Virus record (IMG/VR): IMGVR_UViG_3300022929_000029
Location: 1-57,282 of that record
Strand: one strand, 5' to 3'
Origin: a virus
Length of the DNA: 57,282 nucleotides
Shown: positions 40,999-48,388 of the stretch, piece after piece
How the letters are laid out: each line of letters starts with the position of its first letter
How positions within the stretch are numbered: position 1 is the first letter of the stretch
Program-made: the position numbers and the translations under genes
Notes under the pieces: model-generated
What the model saw: only the letters and a program-made list of their open reading frames with translations
Told to the model about the DNA's origin: nothing
Databases searched by the model: none

Positions 40999-43489
40999 TT
41001 TGTTTTGCTCCTTCCATTAATACCTTAGTAAGAACGTCAACCCCTTTCATAGCTTCTGTTTGATCAAGCTGCTCTTGCGTTTTAATCAAATCAGCAATAA
41101 GCTTGAGTGCTTCGATTGCACGTTTGTTATTACGATCAGCTTCTTTTTCGTCAGCCTTCAAGGTATTCTCTGCACCAATCTTATAGGCATCAAGAGAAAG
41201 CTTCTGTTCTTTAAGGTCAAGGTCACGTTGCTTGAGTGCGCCTTCGACAGCTTCTTTAGCAAGCTGTGCCTGTACTTTTTGCTGTTCAATGTCAAGACGT
41301 TGTGCTTCCATTTGAACCATTGCTTGCTCTGGTGTAGGACCAGCTTGAGCAGCGGCTTGGTTTGCTTGCATAACTTGCTGTGCAGCTTGAGCCATAACCA
41401 TTTCAATAATCTGTGGGTTCTGAGCATTTGGATCACCCGCAGGTGCCTCTGCCATCATACCACGTGTTACGCCTTGTATTTGTTCTTGATACTTCATAAT
41501 CATATGCTCTTGAATGTTTGCCTGAAGGACAGGAGCAATACGTTGCATCATTGGGTTTCCACCATTCATAGGATCTTGCATATACATAGTCTTGATCTGA
41601 ATATGTGCATCATGATTTTGTCCAGCAAATGCTTTGATAGGCAATCCTTTAACTGCTGCTTCAATATCTGATACAGGATCAAGAGGTTGTGCTGCCAGTT
41701 TACTTGGAAGGATCTTATCAATATTAGGAATATTAGCCGCATGTAATAATGTACGGTTTAGTTCTTCCATGTTGTACATGCCCGGAGGAGCCGTTTGAGC
41801 CAACTGCATAGCCATCTGTGTCATCATAAGACGATGTGCGGATGACGGAATGTTTGGATCACTGACAGGAACAACGTCTACCCGCCCATCGAAGTCACGC
41901 CTAAAGACATTCTCTGTAATACCAGGTACATCATACGGATAACTGTTAGGCAAGAACTCATAGTTCAAACGAGCAAGAATTTTAAACTCGTCTTTCTGTG
42001 ATTTATGCAGACGCTTATGAATAGCTGAAAAGAACTTGCTAGATGCTTCAAGCAATGCCATAGTCGTACCGACAGGACCATAGTTAGCCCCATCTGTAAT
42101 GACTTGCTCAGTCGTATCTGCAAACTTCTGACCTGCCGCTGCAATAAACTGTAGCAACGTAAACAATGTACCTGAAGGTTCTTTATAAGGCAAAGGCACA
42201 ATAGACTTGGTAAGATCCATGCCTGTTGCTTCTACTTCCTTAAATTCACCCGGAGCCACTGGATCATTGTCACCTACAATACGTACACCCTTGGCTTTAA
42301 ATCCACCAGGCAAGTTAGCAAACTGTCCTGCGTCAATAAGGTTACGCAGTGCTGCAGTTGCAGACATAGTAAGGTTGCCAAGGAAATGGATAAGACCTAG
42401 ACCATAAAAACCAAAGCCCGGAACAAACCGATAATGTGTAAAGAACATTTTCTTTTTCTTTGTTTTGTCATCTTCATTCCAGTTACGGCGAATAGACAAA
42501 ACCATACGTGACTGTTCTTCTACAGTTACAATATACGGACAAGCATATCCATGATCTTCAATGTCCAGATAACAGTGCTGCTCAAGCAACACATACTGTG
42601 GATCGTCATCGCCTGAAGGTGACAAACCAAGAACTGTGTCCATCTTTTCAGTAAGAGCAGACTGTTCTGGTTGTTTCGCTTCCGGCAGATCTATTTCGGC
42701 ATACATACCTGCTTCGATCTGACGATACAGTTCATGAGGACTGCGATAGATTACATGGGTATAGCGGTCCGCCCTGCGTAAGTCTGTGGCATAGTAGGAC
42801 ACGTAGAATTGATCTATGGGAACAAACTCACTAACAGGGCGTTCTTCTGCTGCGTCATAGTAAATTTTCTTAAACGCAGAACCTATGAGTGGAAGATGGA
42901 ACAGCATCCTCTCAAATTCATCAAAGTATTCGGGCATTTGTTCAGTCAACTGATAGTTCATAAAGTTCTGAACACGTGATGCCTGACGTTGTTTTTCTTC
43001 TGTAGCATCGCCTAATACCTGTGTCTTGACAGGTCCAGCGGCTGGAAATAATTCTTGGGAAGCTCTTGACTGAAACTTTACTGCAGATTCAATAAGCAAT
43101 GGATGCACTGCAGTTGCTGCACCTTCAAATGGTTCTGTAGTTTCGTCAAGCTTTAGACCAAGCAGATCAAAGCCACGCTCAAACATAGATTCCCATTCAG
43201 ATCTGGAATCTCTATCTGCTTCAAACTTTTCACATACCTGATTACCAATGTCTAGTAGTTCGTCTTCGTCCAGAGTTTCAACTAGGTTTTCATAGAAGCC
43301 GCCTTTTTCCATTACGGCAATACCGTCTTCGTCAATCTCAACCTCTACAGATCCAAAGTCTACTTCGACTTCGCCTGTTTCTGGATCTATTTCAATACTT
43401 ACATTGTCTGTGGGATCTCGTTCAACATCCAGTGCAATTACATTGCTCACTGGTGCATCAACCTCATAAGGGTTTCTTTCTGTTGCCAT
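40985..43489 (-). CDS. Portal protein (large, P22/podovirus type)
   Basis: 834 residues. An acidic N-terminal 60 residues precede the portal core (GFDLLGLKLDETTEPFEGAA, then HPLLIESAVKFQSRASQELF, then WNEDDKTKKKK). A long Gln/Ala/Glu coiled-coil C-terminus (about 690-830) could form the barrel, as in P22 gp1. The portal is the DNA entry ring and nucleates head assembly. It follows TerL and overlaps the next gene by 14 nt. Its N-terminal TERNPYE echoes the ERNPYG end motif of the two neighbouring proteins. Confidence 0.8.
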   Translation of the reverse strand: MATERNPYEVDAPVSNVIALDVERDPTDNVSIEIDPETGEVEVDFGSVEVEIDEDGIAVMEKGGFYENLVETLDEDELLDIGNQVCEKFEADRDSRSEWESMFERGFDLLGLKLDETTEPFEGAATAVHPLLIESAVKFQSRASQELFPAAGPVKTQVLGDATEEKQRQASRVQNFMNYQLTEQMPEYFDEFERMLFHLPLIGSAFKKIYYDAAEERPVSEFVPIDQFYVSYYATDLRRADRYTHVIYRSPHELYRQIEAGMYAEIDLPEAKQPEQSALTEKMDTVLGLSPSGDDDPQYVLLEQHCYLDIEDHGYACPYIVTVEEQSRMVLSIRRNWNEDDKTKKKKMFFTHYRFVPGFGFYGLGLIHFLGNLTMSATAALRNLIDAGQFANLPGGFKAKGVRIVGDNDPVAPGEFKEVEATGMDLTKSIVPLPYKEPSGTLFTLLQFIAAAGQKFADTTEQVITDGANYGPVGTTMALLEASSKFFSAIHKRLHKSQKDEFKILARLNYEFLPNSYPYDVPGITENVFRRDFDGRVDVVPVSDPNIPSSAHRLMMTQMAMQLAQTAPPGMYNMEELNRTLLHAANIPNIDKILPSKLAAQPLDPVSDIEAAVKGLPIKAFAGQNHDAHIQIKTMYMQDPMNGGNPMMQRIAPVLQANIQEHMIMKYQEQIQGVTRGMMAEAPAGDPNAQNPQIIEMVMAQAAQQVMQANQAAAQAGPTPEQAMVQMEAQRLDIEQQKVQAQLAKEAVEGALKQRDLDLKEQKLSLDAYKIGAENTLKADEKEADRNNKRAIEALKLIADLIKTQEQLDQTEAMKGVDVLTKVLMEGAKQSGSQ

Positions 43490-43530
43490 TATTTACGTGT
43501 CCTTGTAAATTAGTATTAATCAATTTTTAT

Positions 43531-43559
43531 ATTATACCCTTAAGCTCTCCAGTACGCAA
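43531..43559 (-). promoter_or_regulatory. Possible promoter upstream of the portal gene
   Basis: Reading leftward, TTGCGT (43559-43554), 17 bp, then TATAAT (43536-43531) lie at the end of the TerL gene and in the 50-bp gap before the portal. The -35 is weak, so confidence is limited. Confidence 0.35.
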
Positions 43560-45099
43560 CCCTCTTTTTTGTTCTTGGCTCGTCTTCCCAATTAGGATCT
43601 TCAGGGTGGATAAGGTTCCAACTGTCCTTCATGTAATGAACAGCCATAGTCATACAGTCAACTTGGTCATCGTGTGCGCCATTAGGAAATGACATACACT
43701 CTTCAAACAAATCGTCTGCAAATTGTCTGTCCTTTGGTAGCCACACACGCCCTGATTCCATCATAGGCGTTGAAGCGTATACCCTTGCAACCTTGTCACG
43801 GTCAGGTAGATAATCCAGTACAGGTAGACCTGCCCTTCTCATATCCTGTATAAGGGATTGTCCTGAAGCTTTCTTTTCAATAATACAAACATCGGGTCTA
43901 TACTCCTGATATAATTCTTGGGCAATCCTACGCAGTTCAGGATATTCAAACCTCCCCCGGATGTTACCCAGGAGAATTAGATTGGACGTAATATGCTCAC
44001 CACCGTACTCGTCTTTTTCAAACTGACTAAAGATACCCCAAGTCTGGATAACGCTGTAGTCGGCAGTCCTGCGGGTACTAAAGGCCGTGTCATAGGTCTG
44101 GATAATAAAGTCACAGTTAGGTGGCTCGTCATCTTCCCACCATTCAATCCAACGCTTCTTGATAATACCACCGTCATCTGGGCTAGGATCTTGCATATAC
44201 AAAGAGTTCCAGTACCTGGCACCGTTGGTTGCTCGTATTTCCTGTTCGTCAACCCTAAGAACTTCGTCAGGTTTCCACTCAGGGAAGTACGAAGTACCTT
44301 CTGGTAGTCCTAATAAGTCTGCAGCTTCTTCGTCAAGCCATGCAGGTATACTAATAACTTCCCATTTGTTTGTTGTTTCTTCTACCTTACTTTCTTGTTT
44401 CAATAACCAACCACAAAGATCGTCATAATGATACCTTGTATTGACAATAATAATAGAACCGTTAGGCATAATACGAGTACGTAAGCCTGCAGGATACCAT
44501 TCCTTGATATACCTACGTCCTGCTTCGCTAAATGAATCCTCTTCAGACATTACGTCATCCAATAGGGCTACGTGTGCGCCACGTCCTGCTACTTGGCTAC
44601 GTACACCTGCTGCATAATAGGAACCATTCTGGTTTGTTTTCCATTTACCTGCCGCCTTAACGTCACTACGTAGTGCTACACCTCTAAAAATCTTTTGAAA
44701 CTTCTCAGTATTGACAATATCCCTGACAGTTCTACCAAAATCACTGGCAAGCTGGTCAGAGTGAGACACTGACATAATTTCATGGTGTGCAAAGTTACCA
44801 ATGTACCATGCAGGAAACAATTTACTACAGATTACCGACTTAGATGAGCGAGGTGGTAGGAATACCATCAGTCGTTTGGTAGATCCGTCCACTACTCCCT
44901 GTAGCTTTTCACATAATAACTCAATATGCCTACCCATTTGGAAGTCTGAAACAATTGTGGGTGCAAATATCTTGACAAAGGTTAGGAAATCATCCTTGGC
45001 TTTGTAGTTATTGTAGTTATTAATCTTCTCTCGCAGGGTTAAGTAGGCTGACACACCCTGAATATCAGGGAGTTCTTCATTAGTATGACTATCTAACAT
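43540..45099 (-). CDS. Terminase large subunit
   Basis: 519 residues. The ATPase half has a Walker A-like PPRSSKS (82-88), Walker B HVALLDD (176-182, with E/D catalytic residues just after), and coupling blocks around IIVNTRYHYDDL. The nuclease half has IQTYDTAFS and DYSVIQ (first acidic pair) and GAHDDQVDCM near the end (last acidic pair). It pumps DNA into the procapsid and cuts the concatemer. Its small-subunit partner is encoded far away at 9021-9479 on the other strand. Confidence 0.92.
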   Translation of the reverse strand: MLDSHTNEELPDIQGVSAYLTLREKINNYNNYKAKDDFLTFVKIFAPTIVSDFQMGRHIELLCEKLQGVVDGSTKRLMVFLPPRSSKSVICSKLFPAWYIGNFAHHEIMSVSHSDQLASDFGRTVRDIVNTEKFQKIFRGVALRSDVKAAGKWKTNQNGSYYAAGVRSQVAGRGAHVALLDDVMSEEDSFSEAGRRYIKEWYPAGLRTRIMPNGSIIIVNTRYHYDDLCGWLLKQESKVEETTNKWEVISIPAWLDEEAADLLGLPEGTSYFPEWKPDEVLRVDEQEIRATNGARYWNSLYMQDPSPDDGGIIKKRWIEWWEDDEPPNCDFIIQTYDTAFSTRRTADYSVIQTWGIFSQFEKDEYGGEHITSNLILLGNIRGRFEYPELRRIAQELYQEYRPDVCIIEKKASGQSLIQDMRRAGLPVLDYLPDRDKVARVYASTPMMESGRVWLPKDRQFADDLFEECMSFPNGAHDDQVDCMTMAVHYMKDSWNLIHPEDPNWEDEPRTKKRVAYWRA

Positions 45100-45299
45100 T
45101 AAGTAGGTGTACCCTTTTTAATTTGACATTTATATTTTATTCCTATAACTGGAGGTGTTCTTTCATCAGAAACAAAATCACTAACCATCTCGGTTATTCT
45201 AGCTTTACAAGACATTTCTGTTTTGTGCAAACCTCTAGTGTCTGTCAATTCTATACATTCTGTAGAGATTAGACAAACTAAAACTAACGCTTCAAACAT
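45099..45299 (-). CDS. Small Cys-containing protein, possibly exported
   Basis: 66 residues. The hydrophobic N-terminus (MFEALVLVCLISTECIEL) could be a signal or anchor. Four Cys (C9, C15, C31, C58) and TDTRGLHKTEMSCKARI recall small disulphide-type proteins seen next to terminase genes in marine phages. It is the first gene of the late arm, 1 nt overlapping TerL. Confidence 0.55.
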   Translation of the reverse strand: MFEALVLVCLISTECIELTDTRGLHKTEMSCKARITEMVSDFVSDERTPPVIGIKYKCQIKKGTPT

Positions 45300-45363
45300 A
45301 ATTAATCCTTATGTGTTGTATTTTTATCACACTCTTTAAAAAATGTACTGGTTGACAAACAAA

Positions 45364-45393
45364 AGTATACCATAGCTATTGACAATCATACAA
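45364..45393 (-). promoter_or_regulatory. Probable late-arm promoter, overlapping the early promoter
   Basis: Reading leftward, TTGTAT (45393-45388), 18 bp, then TATACT (45369-45364), about 65 nt before the first late gene. Its -35 lies inside the spacer of the rightward promoter at 45379-45407, so the two cannot be occupied together. Confidence 0.5.
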
Positions 45394-45407
45394 GTGAATG
45401 TTATAAT
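45379..45407 (+). promoter_or_regulatory. Perfect-consensus early promoter
   Basis: TTGACA (45379-45384), 17 bp, then TATAAT (45402-45407), pointing into the early arm. The first early gene starts about 950 nt downstream, which gives a very long leader containing the palindromes and GAAC sites. Another TTGACA at 45352-45357 lacks a good -10. Confidence 0.7.
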
Positions 45408-45466
45408 ACCTATATAGTTATTAAGAGGTTTGTAAAAGATAGTAATAATAATAAATAATGGTAACA

Positions 45467-45490
45467 AACTCTAAAGAGTTCTAAAGAACT
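45467..45490. repeat. Two overlapping palindromes
   Basis: AACTC-TAAA-GAGTT (45467-45480) and AGTTC-TAAA-GAACT (45477-45490) share four bases, so only one hairpin can form at a time. They lie 60-80 nt after the early promoter -10, in the leader. They could be a regulator site or an RNA switch-like element. There is no T-run, so they do not form a classic terminator. Confidence 0.55.
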
Positions 45491-45777
45491 ATATAGACTA
45501 TTAAGCCCCGGCTGTCCCCCATGTCTATTAGGAACGCTAATATACCTCATAGGTATCCGTGTTTTTTTATTTCATCTATTTTTCCCTACATCATCCGTCA
45601 AAAAATTGACAGTATCTATAGAGATTTCTGTAGGTACCCTTTTTGTGTTGCAAAAATATTACAGTCAATGATTAAAGACCCTTGTTTTTTTGAAAATATG
45701 TTTGGGGGTGTCTTTATATATTATATAGTCTACGGATTTTTTTGGTGGGGGTGTCAAAAAATTGACGCTTCTACCGA

Positions 45778-45792
45778 GAACAAATCGTGAAC
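45778..45792. promoter_or_regulatory. GAAC-N7-GAAC site (LexA-like box) 1
   Basis: GAAC at 45778-45781 and 45789-45792, spaced 7 bp. The direct repeat GAAC-N7-GAAC (GTTC-N7-GTTC on the other strand) is the SOS box of alphaproteobacterial LexA. It lies between two GTCAA palindromes. Confidence 0.5.
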
Positions 45793-45855
45793 AAAAAAAA
45801 GTCAAGCAAAATCTTGTCAATAATTTGACGTGTCAAAACTTTGACGCCCGGAAAA

Positions 45856-45870
45856 GAACAAAACGAGAAC
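45856..45870. promoter_or_regulatory. GAAC-N7-GAAC site (LexA-like box) 2
   Basis: GAAC at 45856-45859 and 45867-45870 with 7 bp between. It has the same form as the sites at 45778 and 46197 and lies 11 bp after the fourth GTCAA palindrome. Confidence 0.5.
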
Positions 45871-45983
45871 ATCAGGTTTGTCAAGTCATTTATTTGACAC
45901 TTAGGCTACCCTATATAATAAAGTCAAGACTAACTAGGCCTGCCCCCCCTAACAAGTTTAGCCATGCCTAACATTTCCTGCCG

Positions 45984-46020
45984 AGACTAACAAGGTTTGA
46001 TTAGACTAACAAGGTTTGAT
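45984..46020. repeat. 18-bp perfect tandem repeat
   Basis: AGACTAACAAGGTTTGAT at 45984-46001 and again at 46003-46020, separated by one base (19-bp period). A diverged start of the same unit (AGACTAACTAGG) is at 45927. It is iteron-like. Confidence 0.8.
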
Positions 46021-46040
46021 CATACGAAAGACCTGTATAG

Positions 46041-46078
46041 TGTGACATTTTTACAACACCTGCAGCATAAATGTCACA
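46041..46078. repeat. 10-bp perfect inverted repeat
   Basis: TGTGACATTT (46041-46050) and AAATGTCACA (46069-46078), with 18 bp between. The inner arms TGACATT and AATGTCA are the same as those overlapping the promoter at 5922-5950, which suggests one regulator acts at both. Confidence 0.75.
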
Positions 46079-46093
46079 GTCTATCTATTTGTT

Positions 46094-46147
46094 TTAACGT
46101 GTTATCACACTGAAACAACCTGTGTTAGCGTGTTAGCACATTAAAAC
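46094..46147. repeat. Imperfect 23-bp direct repeat
   Basis: TTAACGTGTTATCACACTGA and following bases (46094-46116) recur as TTAGCGTGTTAGCACATTAA and following bases (46125-46147), 19 of 23 identical, 31-bp period. It adds to the repeat density of the control region. Confidence 0.6.
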
Positions 46148-46196
46148 GCCTTTATATATATTATAAAGTCAAAACCATTATTCCCATGATTAACCA

Positions 46197-46233
46197 GAAC
46201 GAAACAGGAACGTACTAGGAACGAAACAGGAAC
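46197..46233. promoter_or_regulatory. Four-unit GAAC array with 11-bp period (LexA-like)
   Basis: GAAC occurs at 46197, 46208, 46219 and 46230, each exactly 11 bp apart. Within it GAACGAAACAGGAAC is repeated perfectly (46197-46211 and 46219-46233). Three overlapping GAAC-N7-GAAC boxes result. The array lies 130 bp before the first early gene. Confidence 0.6.
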
Positions 46234-46363
46234 ATTGCAGATTTTCAAAAATCACCCAAAATAAAACCCAATAAAATCAATGACTTATTTTTTAGGCTTG
46301 AAAGCTGCTTTTTTTTCATTCATAACATAATCACAAGAACAAAACAGAAAAGTGATTAAGACA

Positions 46364-46567
46364 ATGGCAAGGCAAAGATTAAATCCAAAACGGCGGAAAG
46401 CTTTAAGAGTAAAACAAAGCTTATCGCATAATGTGCCAGCCATTAGCAACGGTTATAAATTTTGGACAATGCGTCACGGTAAAGAGATGCAAAACATAGA
46501 ACCAATAAAAGAACCATTGCCAACAATTGCGGAAAGGTTGCGAGTGAAAAAAGCACACACTAGGTAA
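46364..46567 (+). CDS. Small basic protein, first early gene
   Basis: 67 residues from the ATG at 46364; a GTG at 46352 in the same frame would add four residues. The N-terminus is very basic (ARQRLNPKRRKALRVKQSLS), suggesting nucleic-acid or ribosome binding. As the first gene of the early arm, it is likely a host-takeover protein. No family is recognised, and the ribosome site is weak. Confidence 0.5.
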   Translation: MARQRLNPKRRKALRVKQSLSHNVPAISNGYKFWTMRHGKEMQNIEPIKEPLPTIAERLRVKKAHTR

Positions 46568-46696
46568 TACCTAGTTATATATAGGGCTTGTGTGTCTGCA
46601 AAAGACCCGCCCGAATGTTGAGAGTTAATATAGGCTTGCAATGTCTGCAAGGCACTAGGTGACTAGTGTATCCTTTCATATCATATGAGGTCTATT

Positions 46697-46891
46697 ATGC
46701 TTAATTTTCTGACAGATACACGCAATAACCATTATCCAATCGGTGACGGTAAACTGGCATTTTTTACGAAAGATGGATATGTTTCTACTAATCGTGCATA
46801 TTTCCACGTTGGACGTAATAAAAAATCAGGTCAATTCGTCAAACGCCATTGGCTTTTGAAAGTTACTCGCAAGGTGGTTAGAGGTTATTAA
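46697..46891 (+). CDS. Hypothetical early protein
   Basis: 64 residues from the ATG at 46697, which has GAGG five bases upstream; an ATG 12 nt earlier lacks a site. It is beta-like and basic (DGKLAFFTKDGYVSTNRAYF). The 130-bp gap before it contains the hairpin CTTGCA...TGCAAG and may hold a promoter. Its function is unknown. Confidence 0.5.
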   Translation: MLNFLTDTRNNHYPIGDGKLAFFTKDGYVSTNRAYFHVGRNKKSGQFVKRHWLLKVTRKVVRGY

Positions 46892-46959
46892 TTGGACTGC
46901 AATGGGTTTTAAATAATCCATTGCAAGCCTATATTAACTTGAAACAAAAGGATTTGAAA

Positions 46960-47559
46960 ATGTTCAAAAATCATCAAACAAAAATAGGCCAGGCCTGCGC
47001 TGCAAGTCCTGCAGCCGTTGCTGACACTATGATTTGCGTTATCAATTCTATTCGCACCCATTGGTATTTAGTGGGAAATATGAATATTGACGTAAAACAA
47101 AATGGTTTGGATAGCAGATATCTAAACAATGCAGTAAAGGCAAAAGCCTATAAATATATCCAGCGGAATAAAAAAGATATCCATGCAAAATTTGCTGATT
47201 ATAAAGCTGGTAAAATTGATCTTCCCGATTTGCTTTTGTATGTGGCATCATGCCCTAATCTTGGACTAGCAAAGGCAGGTTTCGTAATCCAATTGGCTCT
47301 TGGCGAGATAGGCTGTTTAGATAGTCATAATCTGCAACGGTTCGGATTATCTGCCAGCACGTTCAAATATGGTGCGAATGCGTCATATGCTTTGATGCGT
47401 AAAAAAGCAGAATTATATATCGACACATGCGAAAAGCTAGGCGGGTGTGAACACCTATGGGATAGCTGGTGTGACTATTTGGCAACGGTTCACCCAACAA
47501 AATATAGTGATGGTGAACACGTCTCGCAAATGCATGTTGATTTCATACTAGGTAAATGA
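46960..47559 (+). CDS. HhH-GPD glycosylase-like protein
   Basis: 199 residues from the ATG at 46960 (AAAGGA upstream). The centre, LGLAKAGFVIQLALGEIG then CLDSHNLQRFGL, resembles the helix-hairpin-helix and catalytic Asp of base-excision DNA glycosylases. In endonuclease III the Lys in GVGRKTA and the Asp in VDTH lie 18 residues apart; here the Lys in LAKAG and the Asp in LDSH lie 16 apart. There is no Fe-S cysteine set. It could remove or recognise modified bases, or use the fold only for DNA binding. The assignment is by motif only. Confidence 0.5.
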   Translation: MFKNHQTKIGQACAASPAAVADTMICVINSIRTHWYLVGNMNIDVKQNGLDSRYLNNAVKAKAYKYIQRNKKDIHAKFADYKAGKIDLPDLLLYVASCPNLGLAKAGFVIQLALGEIGCLDSHNLQRFGLSASTFKYGANASYALMRKKAELYIDTCEKLGGCEHLWDSWCDYLATVHPTKYSDGEHVSQMHVDFILGK

Positions 47560-47568
47560 GGTGGTATA

Positions 47569-47772
47569 ATGTCTGTGTTTCGATACGATGACGGCTATGA
47601 CACGTTCAGAGTTGAATTAAAACTCAAATCTGGGTGGGTCAATTGTTATGGTGACAAGGAATATGCCACGATTGGCTGGGCTGGTGTAAAATGCAAAGAT
47701 ATTCTTGACCTTGGATATACTGCCCGAATTGTCAAATATGAAAATGGTGAATGGAAAGAGGTGAAAGAATGA
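47569..47772 (+). CDS. Hypothetical small early protein
   Basis: 67 residues with GAGGTGG just before the ATG. It is acidic-aromatic, with ELKLKSGWVNCYGDKEYATI and a YTARIVKYENGEWKEV end. It overlaps the next gene through ATGA. No family is recognised. Confidence 0.55.
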   Translation: MSVFRYDDGYDTFRVELKLKSGWVNCYGDKEYATIGWAGVKCKDILDLGYTARIVKYENGEWKEVKE

Positions 47773-48098
47773 TAGTAAAATCATATGACAACCCAATGGA
47801 TCATAGGGGATGCGTGAAAATCCCCTTGTATTGGTCAAAAGATGGGCAATTCTTTTTATCCATCTCTAATAATATTGATGGTTCTTTTGAAACATGGCCT
47901 CAACGTGTCTATAAAGATGGCACTGTTCAATATCTGAGTGACGATCCGAAATATTGTCATGACAGTTTAGAATTAGTTGAGCATTTAAACTATGCCAATG
48001 GTGGCATGTGGAGTTTTTGGGAATATCCAAAAGAAGAATTTAATGAAGATGATGTTTGCCGGAATGGTAAACTAGTCACAGAATGTGAGTGTTGTTAA
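47769..48098 (+). CDS. Hypothetical early protein with C-terminal Cys motif
   Basis: 109 residues from the ATG at 47769, coupled to the previous stop (AGAGGTGAAAG upstream). Trp/Tyr-rich middle. The end VCRNGKLVTECECC has four Cys in a short space and could bind metal. It is unlike any family I know. Confidence 0.55.
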   Translation: MIVKSYDNPMDHRGCVKIPLYWSKDGQFFLSISNNIDGSFETWPQRVYKDGTVQYLSDDPKYCHDSLELVEHLNYANGGMWSFWEYPKEEFNEDDVCRNGKLVTECECC

Positions 48099-48158
48099 AT
48101 GGAATATTTAATACTGCAATTGATTATCTTGGGTGTATATATTGTAACCAATATGTAA
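48099..48158 (+). CDS. Possible 19-residue membrane micropeptide
   Basis: The ATG directly follows the previous stop (TAAATG). It encodes a wholly hydrophobic peptide (EYLILQLIILGVYIVTN). Such peptides occur in phage early regions, but chance frames of this length are common. Confidence 0.25.
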   Translation: MEYLILQLIILGVYIVTNM

Positions 48159-48192
48159 CCTGAAAAATCCTGGAATTTCTAGGCGAGAGCTG

Positions 48193-48214
48193 CAACTTAG
48201 GAGGTTATGAAATG
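48193..48214 (+). repeat. Duplicated 22-bp translation start cassette, copy 1
   Basis: A 22-bp block including AGGAGGTTATGAAATG, with perfect Shine-Dalgarno and start codon, is repeated exactly at 48381-48402 before the next gene. A local duplication probably created one start region from the other. Confidence 0.8.
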
Positions 48215-48388
48215 TGTTGGGGAAAAATTGAGGGTTTGCCGTTTGGTTTTGAAATATTAGAAGACCCTGACGGCTGGAACTTAGTTAGACATGGAAAATT
48301 TTTAGGGTGTCGTGAAACAATAGAAGAAATTTTTGATGTGATGTGTAGGCTTCATATGTCACAAATTGAAAATCCTGCATCAACTTAG
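48212..48388 (+). CDS. Hypothetical small early protein
   Basis: 58 residues (MCWGKIEGLPFGFEILEDPD at the start), with AGGAGG nine bases upstream, among the best ribosome sites in the window. The text is protein-like with Cys at 2, 33 and 45. The gene is too short for common cut-offs, but the start cassette is convincing. Its function is unknown. Confidence 0.6.
   Translation: MCWGKIEGLPFGFEILEDPDGWNLVRHGKFLGCRETIEEIFDVMCRLHMSQIENPAST

Larger units (their letters stand above)
45597..45898. promoter_or_regulatory. Array of GTCAA-N4-TTGAC palindromes
   Basis: Four 14-bp palindromes have arms GTCAA/TTGAC: 45597-45610 and 45753-45766 (identical, GTCAAAAAATTGAC), 45816-45829 (centre TAAT) and 45832-45845 (centre AACT). 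A wider one is at 45880-45898 (9-bp centre). The third and fourth start 16 bp apart. Extra half-sites occur at 45663, 45801, 45923 and 46168. The pattern is an operator or iteron array for a dimeric DNA-binding protein that I cannot identify. Confidence 0.7.
45300..46363. other. 1.06-kb non-coding control region between the two gene arms
   Basis: This is the only long gap without genes. Both arms are transcribed away from it. It holds overlapping opposed promoters, overlapping hairpins, four compact GTCAA-TTGAC palindromes and one wider one. It also holds GAAC-N7-GAAC arrays, an 18-bp tandem repeat, a 10-bp inverted repeat and a diverged 23-bp repeat. Two short open frames here (45521-45790 and 45762-45971) run through these sites, lack ribosome sites and have odd composition, so I do not call them. 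The rest is AT-rich with homopolymer runs. The region is a candidate replication origin and master switch. Confidence 0.75.

Noticed and set aside
45521-45790. 89-residue open frame in the control region
   Set aside because: It runs through two palindromes and T-rich stretches, has no ribosome site, and its Phe/Cys/Ile/Tyr-heavy text does not look like the coding style of this genome.
45597-45845. Repeats considered as a CRISPR array
   Set aside because: Units are 14-bp palindromes at irregular spacing (16 to 156 bp) and have no spacers of constant length.
45762-45971. 69-residue open frame in the control region
   Set aside because: It overlaps the GTCAA palindromes and LexA-like sites, has no ribosome site, and looks like chance sequence.
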